Below, in pieces: positions 8,779-15,729 of a stretch of DNA of 39,765 nucleotides. The position numbers and the translations under genes were made by a program. This DNA comes from Mesorhizobium sp. B2-4-3 (GTDB lineage Bacteria; Pseudomonadota; Alphaproteobacteria; Rhizobiales; Rhizobiaceae). Positions within the stretch are counted from its first letter, which is position 1, and the number at the start of each line of letters is the position of its first letter. The DNA lies in NCBI RefSeq assembly GCF_006442815.1, contig NZ_VFVL01000044.1, positions 1 through 39,765 of the forward strand. Reading direction: 5' to 3'. The notes below the pieces were generated by a model, which was not told the origin of the DNA, ran no database searches, and saw nothing but the letters and a program-made list of their open reading frames with translations.

Positions 8779-9386
8779 CCGAAATCCGCCATATCGTGTT
8801 CGACATCGGCAAGGTGCTGATCCATTACGACCCGGACCTTGCGTTTAGCCGCCTGATACCGGATGCCGAAGAGCGCAAATGGTTCTTCGACAATGTCTGC
8901 ACGAGCGCCTGGAACATCGAGCAGGATCGCGGGCGGACATGGGAAGAGGCCGAGGCGGCGCTAATCGCCGAACATCCCGATCACGCCGAGAACATCCGCA
9001 ATTTCCGCCGTCACTGGCACGACATGGTGCCGCACGCCTATGACGACAGCGTCGCCATCATGGTCGACTTGATCGAGAGCGGCCGCGATGTGACCATGCT
9101 GACCAATTTCGCCGCCGACACTTTCACGGAGGCCCGGCAGCGCTTCGACTTCCTCGACCGTCCGCGCGGCGTCACCGTCTCGGGCGAGGTCGGCCTGATC
9201 AAGCCGGATCAGGCGATCTACGATCATCACGTCGCCGCATTCGGGCTCGAACCGCTGGCGACGTTGTTCATCGACGACAGCCAGAAAAATGTCGACGGCG
9301 CCAAGGCGGCGGGCTGGCAGGCCGTGCTGTTCACCGACGCCAAGGCGCTTAAAGCAGACCTTGAGCGGCTGGGGATTGCAGCCTGA
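8775..9386 (+). CDS. HAD-IA family hydrolase (YihX-like)
   Basis: A 203-residue HAD-superfamily hydrolase of the compact class I type. Motif I is FDIGKVL, where the usual second Asp is replaced by Gly, as in the YihX branch. MLTNF gives motif II, the Lys in GLIKPDQAIYD motif III, and FIDDSQKNVDGAKAAG motif IV. Enzymes of this branch dephosphorylate small sugar phosphates such as glucose-1-phosphate; the substrate here is unknown. The start codon overlaps the mutY stop (ATGA), so the two are probably translationally coupled, though no shared pathway is obvious. It converges with ccrM. Confidence 0.9.
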   Translation: MTEIRHIVFDIGKVLIHYDPDLAFSRLIPDAEERKWFFDNVCTSAWNIEQDRGRTWEEAEAALIAEHPDHAENIRNFRRHWHDMVPHAYDDSVAIMVDLIESGRDVTMLTNFAADTFTEARQRFDFLDRPRGVTVSGEVGLIKPDQAIYDHHVAAFGLEPLATLFIDDSQKNVDGAKAAGWQAVLFTDAKALKADLERLGIAA

Positions 9387-9437
9387 TCTGAATCGCTTGC
9401 GGCGATCCGTTGACGTTTTGATTCAGGTTCGGGCGGT

Positions 9438-10571
9438 TCAGGCCCCTGCCCGCTCCATGCCGAGACGGGCGATGCGGCGCAATTCGTCGATCGGGGTCAG
9501 GCCGCCGCTGCGCTCATAGTGCCAGAAGGTCCAGCCGTTGCAGGCGTCCAGCCCCTGCACTTCGGCGCCGATCTTGTGGATCGAGCCGGCGCTGTCGCCG
9601 ATGGCCAGCGTGCCGTCGGCGCGCACCTTGGCAGCCCAGCGCTTCTTGGCGTCGTAAAGCGTGGCGCCCGGCGTCACCAGGCCGTTGTCGATCAGGCTGA
9701 TGAAGGCGACGCGCGGCTCGGCACGCTTGCCCGAAAGCACGGTGAGATCGGCGTTTTCCAGCGGACGCACCGCGCCAATGCGCTCATTGGCGGCGTCGAT
9801 ATAGGCCTGCTCGCGCTCGATGCCGACAAAGTGGCGGCCAAGGCGCTTGGCGACGGCGCCGGTCGTGCCGGAACCGAAGAAGGGATCGAGCACGACGTCG
9901 CCCGGCTTGGTCGAGGCCATCATGATGCGGGCAAGCAGCGCTTCCGGCTTCTGCGTCGGATGCAGCTTGTTGCCGTTCTCGTCCTTCAGCCGCTCGCCGC
10001 CGGTGCAGATCGGGAACAGCCAGTCGGAGCGCATCTGCAAATCGTCGTTCGAGGCCTTCAGCGCTTCGTAATTGAAGGTGTAGCCCTTGGCCTTCTGGTC
10101 GCGCGAGGCCCAGATCATCGTCTCATGCGCGTTTTGGAAGCGGCGGCCGCGGAAATTCGGCATCGGATTGGTCTTGCGCCAGACGATGTCGTTGAGGATC
10201 CAGAAGCCGAGATCCTGCATGCGGGTGCCGACGCGGAAGATGTTGTGATAGGAGCCGATGACCCAGATGGTGCCGCTGGGCTTCAGCACGCGGCGCGCCG
10301 CGAGCAGCCAGGCGCGGGTGAAGGCATCATAGGCCTCGAAACTCTCGAACTGGTCCCAGTCGTCGTCGACGGCGTCGACCTTGGACTGGTCGGGCCGGTG
10401 CAGGTCGCCGTCGAGCTGCAGATTATAGGGCGGGTCGGCGAAGATGATGTCGATCGACTTTTCCGGCAGCCGGTCGAGCGCGGCGACGCAATCGCCTTTC
10501 AGGATCGTATCCAGCCATTCGGACCGCTGGGGAGCGTGGGAAAGCTCGTCGAGAAGACGCATGGCAGACAT
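9438..10571 (-). CDS. ccrM: CcrM-type adenine DNA methyltransferase (GANTC)
   Basis: A 377-residue beta-class N6-adenine methyltransferase. Motif IV DPPY lies at 46-49 and the SAM-binding DPFFGSGTTG further on, the order expected for the beta class. A C-terminal domain of about 85 residues (ISLIDNGLVTPGATLYD ... CNGWTFWHYE) is characteristic of CcrM and distinguishes it from restriction-linked enzymes. No restriction endonuclease gene is adjacent. In Caulobacter and rhizobia CcrM methylates GANTC late in the cell cycle and is essential or nearly so. The ATG at 10571 was chosen; a TTG 12 bases upstream and an ATG 9 bases downstream in the same frame are alternatives, and no strong ribosome binding site decides among them. 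Confidence 0.96.
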   Translation of the reverse strand: MSAMRLLDELSHAPQRSEWLDTILKGDCVAALDRLPEKSIDIIFADPPYNLQLDGDLHRPDQSKVDAVDDDWDQFESFEAYDAFTRAWLLAARRVLKPSGTIWVIGSYHNIFRVGTRMQDLGFWILNDIVWRKTNPMPNFRGRRFQNAHETMIWASRDQKAKGYTFNYEALKASNDDLQMRSDWLFPICTGGERLKDENGNKLHPTQKPEALLARIMMASTKPGDVVLDPFFGSGTTGAVAKRLGRHFVGIEREQAYIDAANERIGAVRPLENADLTVLSGKRAEPRVAFISLIDNGLVTPGATLYDAKKRWAAKVRADGTLAIGDSAGSIHKIGAEVQGLDACNGWTFWHYERSGGLTPIDELRRIARLGMERAGA

Positions 10572-10744
10572 CAAAACACCCAAAGCACGCGTTACGGTTT
10601 ACTGACTGTTATGGTTACCGATCAGCGTAAACATTCGGTGAAGGCTGCAGACGCTTGCGCGGTTTGCGAAGACCGGCCGGTTGGTGTATGCCGCACCGCT
10701 TGGGCCGCTAGGCCATGCTCCCCTTTCCCAATTTCCGGATTGCC

Positions 10745-11434
10745 ATGCCTCAGCCAGACCTTGTCATCTTCGATTGCGACGGCGTGCTCGTCGACTCCGA
10801 AATCATCGCCGCGCGCGTCGATGCCGAGCTTCTGACTTCGGCCGGATTCGAGATTTCGGCCGAGGAGCTTGCCGAGACCTATGCCGGTCTCACCTTCAAG
10901 GACATCATGCTGCGGGTCGAGGAGAAGTCGCGGATCCCGTTCCAGGCCTCGCTGATCGACCGCGAGGAAGAACTCGTCGACCGCAAGCTGCGCGCAGACG
11001 TGCGCGTCATCGACGGCGCCCGCGAGGCGGTCGCCGCCGTCACCGCGCCGCGCGCCGTCTGCTCCAATTCGCGCACCGAACGGGTCGAATTCATGCTGGA
11101 GAAGGTGCGGCTGCTGCCGTTCTTCGCCGGCCGCATCTTTTCGGGCCTCGATATTCCCAGCAAGAAGACCAAGCCGGCGCCGGACGTGTTCCTCTACGCC
11201 GCCGAACAACTCGGCGCCAACCCGAAGAACACCTTCGTCATCGAGGATTCCGTGCATGGCATCGCCGGCGCCAGGGCTGCCGGGATGCGCGTCATCGGCT
11301 TTACCGGCGCCGGCCACAGCTATCCGGGCCACGCCGATGCGCTGACCGAGGCCGGTGCCGAGACAGTTATCCGGCGCTGGGCGGAGCTCAACAGCACGAT
11401 CGCGGCGCTGTCGGAGTGGTCGGAAGACGCCTAG
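10745..11434 (+). CDS. HAD-IA phosphatase (phosphoglycolate phosphatase-like)
   Basis: A 229-residue HAD hydrolase with a helical cap domain. Motif I is FDCDGVLVDSE, motif II CSNSRTERV, motif III has the Lys in KKTKPAPDVFLYAA, and motif IV is FVIEDSVHGIAGARAAG. This set is typical of beta-phosphoglucomutase/phosphoglycolate phosphatase-like enzymes such as YieH; the substrate cannot be read from the sequence. The ATG at 10745 places motif I at the usual distance from the N terminus, and an in-frame ATG 30 bases upstream is possible. It is divergent from ccrM and converges with the lipoprotein gene, whose stop begins 1 base after this one. Confidence 0.9.
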   Translation: MPQPDLVIFDCDGVLVDSEIIAARVDAELLTSAGFEISAEELAETYAGLTFKDIMLRVEEKSRIPFQASLIDREEELVDRKLRADVRVIDGAREAVAAVTAPRAVCSNSRTERVEFMLEKVRLLPFFAGRIFSGLDIPSKKTKPAPDVFLYAAEQLGANPKNTFVIEDSVHGIAGARAAGMRVIGFTGAGHSYPGHADALTEAGAETVIRRWAELNSTIAALSEWSEDA

Positions 11435-11435
11435 G

Positions 11436-12179
11436 CTAGTTCGTGGCCGGAGCGCGCTTCTTCCTCTTGCCTTTGGACTTTTCGGTGGCCGGAGCCGGCG
11501 TGTTCTCGTCATAGCCGGCATAGGCCTGGTAATCACGCGCGGATGGCTCCGGCACCACGACATTGCTGTCGACGAAGACGAATTGGGTAGCAGCCGACGG
11601 ATCGGTGACCTGCACCTGGTAGGGATGCAACTGCGAATAAAGCACCTCGTCGCCATGCTGAACCGCGATGCGGATCGGCATGGTGACCGTGCCGGGCGCG
11701 AACATCGGCCCAGGCACGACCTTGCCGGCGACGGCGATCTTCATCGACATCTGACCATTGGCATGGGTGCAATCACGCGTCACGTCGGTGATCGAGGCCT
11801 GGTAGATGATCTTCGACGGATCGTGATTGGGGTCGACGGGCTGGCCGTTGGGTCCGGCCTGCGCAGCCGCGGCGGCTGCGTCGGCCTCGGCTTCCGCCGC
11901 GGGATCAGCCTTCTTTTTCTTGGGCTTCGCCGTCGTGCCCTTGGCATAGGTGTTGAAATAGGCGGTGCCGTCGCGCAGCGTCACTTTCGGGCAATAGGCG
12001 CGCAGCTGGCTGGCGAGGATCTTGGGATCCGGCGGCGGAGGCGGCGCGGTGGGATCCTTCTTGGTGAGGCCGAAGTCAAGAATACCATTGTCGCTCGATT
12101 GGCAGCCGGCGGCGGCAAGCATAAAGCCGGTGAGCGCCAGACCCGCGACAAAACGACGGTTGACCGAATAAAACGCCAT
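11436..12179 (-). CDS. Predicted lipoprotein of unknown function
   Basis: A 247-residue exported protein. The first 26 residues form a signal peptide ending in LAAAGC, a lipobox. After a Pro-rich stretch (APPPPPDP) comes a domain with two cysteines (YCPKVTLRDG and RDCTHANGQMSM) that could pair, and beta-rich sequence up to about 215. A Lys/Ala-rich insert near 85-110 and a basic C-terminal tail (KSKGKRKKR) are low complexity. I do not recognise the family; the periplasmic location is well supported. AGAGGGAAG lies about 9 bases upstream of the ATG. It is divergent from thrC. Confidence 0.85.
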   Translation of the reverse strand: MAFYSVNRRFVAGLALTGFMLAAAGCQSSDNGILDFGLTKKDPTAPPPPPDPKILASQLRAYCPKVTLRDGTAYFNTYAKGTTAKPKKKKADPAAEAEADAAAAAAQAGPNGQPVDPNHDPSKIIYQASITDVTRDCTHANGQMSMKIAVAGKVVPGPMFAPGTVTMPIRIAVQHGDEVLYSQLHPYQVQVTDPSAATQFVFVDSNVVVPEPSARDYQAYAGYDENTPAPATEKSKGKRKKRAPATN

Positions 12180-12307
12180 GAAACTGTACTTCCCTCTCAC
12201 AAAGCCGGTGACGTATAGCAACCGCGCGGCAAAAATGCGACTGAGCTGGCTCGGAAAATTAACCAATTGCCGTGGATGACGCGACCGGCAGCAATGGGCC
12301 TTTGACG

Positions 12308-13705
12308 ATGCAATATGTGAGTACCCGCGGGGATGCGCCCGCGCTTGGATTTTCCGACGCGGTGCTGGCCGGCCTGGCGCGCGACGGCGGGCTCTACGTG
12401 CCGCGCGAGTGGCCACAATTTTCGGCCGCCGACATCCGCGCCATGCGCGGGCTTGCCTATCCCGACCTTGCCATCCGCGTGCTGACGCCGTTCCTCGGCG
12501 GCGAGATCGCGACGCCCGTCTTCGAGCGGCTGGCGCGCGAGGCCTATGCGACTTTCCGGCATGAGGCCGTCTGCCCGTTGGTGCAGACCGGGAAAAACAC
12601 CTTCATTCTCGAGCTGTTCCACGGCCCGACGCTGGCCTTCAAGGACGTGGCGATGCAGTTGCTGGCGCGACTGATGGACCATGTGCTTGCCGAACGCGGC
12701 CAGCGCGCCACCATCGTCGGCGCGACCTCTGGCGACACCGGCGGTGCCGCGATCGACGCCTTCGCCAGCCGCGACCGCACCGACATCTTCATCCTTTTCC
12801 CGCACGGCAAGGTCTCGCCGGTGCAGCAGCGGCAGATGACGACGTCGAGCGCGGCAAACGTCCATGCGCTGTCGGTCAAAGGCAATTTCGACGATTGCCA
12901 AGGCCTGGTGAAGGACATGTTCAACGACCACGCCTTTCGCGACCGGGTGTCGCTGTCGGGCGTCAATTCGATCAACTGGGCCCGCATCATGGCCCAGATC
13001 GTCTATTATTTCTCGTCGGCCCTGTCGCTTGGCGCGCCGGACCGGCCGGTTTCCTTCACCGTGCCGACCGGCAATTTCGGCGATATTTTCGCCGGTTACG
13101 CCGCCAAGCGCATGGGCTTGCCGATCGACCGGCTGATCATCGCCACCAACGACAACGACATCCTGGCGCGCACATTGGCGAGCGGCGAATACCGCACCAA
13201 GGGCGTGTTCGCCACGACCTCGCCGTCGATGGACATCCAGGTGTCGTCGAATTTCGAGCGGCTGCTGTTCGAGGCGGCCGGTCGCGATGCCGAGACGGTC
13301 AGGCGCTATATGAACGGCCTGAAGCAGTCGGGCGCCTTCACCATCGAGGAAGGCCAACTCAAGCGCATCCGCGCCGAATTCGACGCCGGCCGCGCCAGCG
13401 TCGACGAGGTCGCTGCCACCATCCGCGCGACGCTGGAGGCGAGCAACTACCTGCTCGATCCGCACACGGCCGCCGCCGTTCACGTCGCGGCCGCCCAGAA
13501 CTCCGGCGCAGTGCCCATGGTGGTGCTCGGCACCGCGCACCCGGCGAAATTCCCGGCAGCGGTCGAGGCAGCGAGCGGCGTCACCCCCGCCCTGCCCGCA
13601 TGGCTAGGCGGCTTGATGACAGCCGACGAAAAATACACGATACTTCCATCCGACTTGAAAATGGTGGAAGATTATGTGAACCGCCACTCGCGGGCGGCGC
13701 GTTAG
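12308..13705 (+). CDS. thrC: Threonine synthase
   Basis: A 465-residue PLP enzyme that converts O-phosphohomoserine to threonine, the last step of threonine synthesis. The N-terminal STRGDAPALGFSDAVLAGLARDGGLYVP stretch and the PLP lysine in LAFKDVAMQ (Lys112) are visible, followed by GATSGDTGGAA, which binds the cofactor phosphate, and VPTGNFGDIFAGYAAKRMGLP. The length suits the E. coli/yeast-type enzyme. The start at 12308 matches the family N terminus; an in-frame GTG at 12272 would add 12 unrelated residues. The partner homoserine kinase gene thrB is about 9 kb downstream on the opposite strand. The M16 peptidase gene follows after 14 bases, so the two may be co-transcribed. Confidence 0.97.
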   Translation: MQYVSTRGDAPALGFSDAVLAGLARDGGLYVPREWPQFSAADIRAMRGLAYPDLAIRVLTPFLGGEIATPVFERLAREAYATFRHEAVCPLVQTGKNTFILELFHGPTLAFKDVAMQLLARLMDHVLAERGQRATIVGATSGDTGGAAIDAFASRDRTDIFILFPHGKVSPVQQRQMTTSSAANVHALSVKGNFDDCQGLVKDMFNDHAFRDRVSLSGVNSINWARIMAQIVYYFSSALSLGAPDRPVSFTVPTGNFGDIFAGYAAKRMGLPIDRLIIATNDNDILARTLASGEYRTKGVFATTSPSMDIQVSSNFERLLFEAAGRDAETVRRYMNGLKQSGAFTIEEGQLKRIRAEFDAGRASVDEVAATIRATLEASNYLLDPHTAAAVHVAAAQNSGAVPMVVLGTAHPAKFPAAVEAASGVTPALPAWLGGLMTADEKYTILPSDLKMVEDYVNRHSRAAR

Positions 13706-13719
13706 GGAGTACTTGCCAT

Positions 13720-15012
13720 ATGGGTGTTGAGGTAAGCCGTCTGTCGAACGGCCTGACAGTCGCCACCGAAACCCTTCCAAGCATCGAATCGGTTGCCCTT
13801 GGCGTCTGGGTGAAGTCAGGCGCCCGCAACGAGCGCGACGAAGAGCATGGCATGGCCCATCTGCTCGAGCACATGGCGTTCAAGGGCACCAAGCGCCGCA
13901 GCGCCTTCGAGATCGCCTCGGAAATCGAGAATGTCGGCGGCGAGATCAACGCCGCCACCAGCGTCGAGACGACCTCCTACTACGCCAGGGTGCTTTCCGA
14001 CGACGTGCCGCTGGCGGTCGATATCCTGGCCGACATCCTGCAGGAATCCGAATTCGACCCGGAGGAACTCGAGCGCGAGCAGCATGTGATCCTGCAGGAG
14101 ATCGGCGCCGCGCACGACACGCCCGACGACATCGTCTTCGACCGCTTCACCGAAACGGCCTTCCGCCACCAGACCATCGGCCGCTCGATCCTTGGCACGC
14201 CGGAGACGGTCAAATCCTTCACTTCCAAGCAGCTGCACAGCTTCATCGAGCGGCAATATGACGCCGAACGGATGGTCGTCGTGGCCGCCGGCGACGTCAA
14301 GCACGACAATTTCGTGCGCGAGGTCGAGAAGCGGCTCGGCGGCTTCCGCGCCAAGGCGGCGGGCAATATCCCGCAATATGCGCAATATGTCGGCGGCGAC
14401 TTCCGCGAGGACCGCGACCTGATGGATGCGCAGATCGTGCTCGGCTTCGAGGGCCGCGCCTACCATGTGCGCGATTTCTACGCCTCGCAGGTGCTGTCGA
14501 TGATCCTGGGCGGCGGCATGTCGTCGCGGCTGTTCCAGGAGGTGCGCGAGAAGCGCGGCCTCTGCTACTCGGTCTATGCCTTCCACTGGGGTTTTTCCGA
14601 CACCGGCATCTTCGGCGTGCATGCAGCCACCGGGCAGAGCGACATCGCCAAGCTGGTGCCGGTGATCATCGGCGAATTGCAGAAGGCAGGCGAGAGCATC
14701 CAGCAGGACGAGCTCGACCGGGCGCGGGCGCAATATCGCGCCGGCCTCATCATGTCGGCCGAAAGCCCGGCCAGCCGGGCCTCGCAGATCGCAAGGCAAT
14801 TGCTGTTGTTCGGACGGCCGATCGCCAAGGAGGAATTGATGGAGCGGCTTTCGGCGCTGACCGTCGAGCGGCTGACCGACCTCTCCTCGCGGCTGTTCTC
14901 GACCAAGCCGACGCTTACCGCGGTCGGCCCTGTGGGCACGCTTGCGCCCTACGAGGCGATCCTCGAATCGCTTGCGGGCCCGCAGACGACGGCCCGCCGG
15001 CTCGCCGTCTGA
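13720..15012 (+). CDS. M16 family zinc peptidase (processing peptidase-like)
   Basis: A 430-residue metallopeptidase related to the mitochondrial processing peptidase beta subunit. The inverted zinc motif HLLEH lies at 47-51, followed downstream by a Glu-containing helix (FEIASEIENVGGEINAATSVETTSYYA). The C-terminal half holds GGGMSSRLFQEVREKRGLCYSVYAF, the conserved Arg/Tyr region that contacts substrate. It has no signal peptide, so a cytoplasmic role in peptide degradation is likely. AGGGAG lies about 9 bases before the ATG. It follows thrC directly; this neighbourhood is common in Rhizobiales. A palindromic repeat and a perfect hairpin lie right after its stop. Confidence 0.93.
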   Translation: MGVEVSRLSNGLTVATETLPSIESVALGVWVKSGARNERDEEHGMAHLLEHMAFKGTKRRSAFEIASEIENVGGEINAATSVETTSYYARVLSDDVPLAVDILADILQESEFDPEELEREQHVILQEIGAAHDTPDDIVFDRFTETAFRHQTIGRSILGTPETVKSFTSKQLHSFIERQYDAERMVVVAAGDVKHDNFVREVEKRLGGFRAKAAGNIPQYAQYVGGDFREDRDLMDAQIVLGFEGRAYHVRDFYASQVLSMILGGGMSSRLFQEVREKRGLCYSVYAFHWGFSDTGIFGVHAATGQSDIAKLVPVIIGELQKAGESIQQDELDRARAQYRAGLIMSAESPASRASQIARQLLLFGRPIAKEELMERLSALTVERLTDLSSRLFSTKPTLTAVGPVGTLAPYEAILESLAGPQTTARRLAV

Positions 15013-15017
15013 CCCTA

Positions 15018-15064
15018 AGCAGGTTCCGCAAAAGTGTCCCACGGTTTTGCGATCAGAGCCTGCG
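15018..15064. repeat. Palindromic intergenic repeat, copy 1
   Basis: A 47-bp element with outer arms GCAGG (15019-15023) and CCTGC (15059-15063) around a core that reads, on the minus strand, GCAAAACCG-N4-GACACTTTTGC. The same layout (outer palindrome plus a core with AAAACCG and CACTTTT) recurs at 20956-21002 and, more loosely, at 24245-24287. It lies 5 bases after the M16 peptidase stop. Confidence 0.75.
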
Positions 15065-15076
15065 AAAAACCAGGGA

Positions 15077-15122
15077 TTCTAAGCGGATATTCGTGGGGCA
15101 TCCCACGAATATCCGCTTAGAA
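15077..15122. repeat. Perfect 21-bp inverted repeat with a 4-base loop
   Basis: The arms at 15077-15097 and 15102-15122 are exactly complementary over 21 bases and separated by GCAT. They begin TTCTAAGCGGATATTCG. No run of T follows on either strand, so it is not a standard Rho-independent terminator. It sits 8 bases before the GTG start of the acetyltransferase gene, where a hairpin in the mRNA could block ribosome access, and directly after repeat copy 1. Confidence 0.9.
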
Positions 15123-15130
15123 CAAGCACC

Positions 15131-15727
15131 GTGTTCGCGCTCCCTTTCTTTCGCCGCGACCTGCCGGCACTGAAGGGCGACAAGGTCACGCTGCGTGTGC
15201 CCTTGACCAACGACTACCGCGAATGGGCGGCGGTGCGCGGCGAAAGCCGCGCCTTCCTCGAACCCTGGGAGCCGCGCTGGCAGCCGGACGAGCTCGACCG
15301 CAATGCCTGGCGCCTGCGCATCAGCCGCTACCGTGAGGATTACGCGCAAGGCACGGCGATCGCCTTCTTCATCTTCGAGAAATCGAGCGGCAAGCTTGCC
15401 GGCGGCATCACGCTCGGCAACATCCGCCATGGCGTCGCCCAGAGCGGCCATATCGGCTACTGGATCGGCGAACGATACGGCGGCCGCGGCCTGATGACCG
15501 AGGCGGTCAAGCTGGTGTCGCGCTTCGCCTTCGATACGCTGCGGTTGCACCGGATCGAAGCTGCCTGTATTCCCGAAAACGCCCGGTCGATCCGCGTGCT
15601 TGAAAAAGCCGGATTCCGGCGCGAAGGACTTCTGCGATCCTATCTCAGGATCAACGGCATCTGGCAGGATCACTACCTCTACGCCCGGATCGCGGACGAT
15701 CCGCCGGGCGATGGAACGAAGGGCTGA
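15131..15727 (+). CDS. GNAT N-acetyltransferase, RimJ/RimL-like
   Basis: A 198-residue acetyltransferase of the RimJ type, which acetylates protein N termini (ribosomal S5 in E. coli); the target here is unknown. Family features are the acetyl-CoA-binding stretch GYWIGERYGGRGLMTEAVKLVSRFAF, with the RGxG-like turn, and the motif HRIEAACIPENARSIRVLEKAGFRREG. The start is the GTG at 15131; no ribosome binding site is visible because the perfect hairpin ends 8 bases upstream, so the exact start is uncertain. The EAL gene begins 2 bases after its stop, suggesting coupled translation. Confidence 0.9.
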   Translation: MFALPFFRRDLPALKGDKVTLRVPLTNDYREWAAVRGESRAFLEPWEPRWQPDELDRNAWRLRISRYREDYAQGTAIAFFIFEKSSGKLAGGITLGNIRHGVAQSGHIGYWIGERYGGRGLMTEAVKLVSRFAFDTLRLHRIEAACIPENARSIRVLEKAGFRREGLLRSYLRINGIWQDHYLYARIADDPPGDGTKG

Positions 15728-15729
15728 CT

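Noticed and set aside
9388..9426. CTGAATC ... GATTCAG inverted repeat between the HAD gene and ccrM, containing GANTC sites
   Set aside because: A 7-bp stem with a 25-base loop and no T-run is weak as a terminator, and GANTC sites are common enough to occur by chance.
10590..10620. A possible CtrA site upstream of ccrM (ATGGTTAC and nearby GTTTAC)
   Set aside because: One half-site matches in 7 of 8 bases, but the TTAA-N7-TTAA spacing is not met. CtrA control of ccrM is known in relatives, yet the sequence here does not prove it.
12272..12307. Upstream GTG start for thrC
   Set aside because: It would add 12 residues not typical of threonine synthase, and no ribosome binding site favours it.
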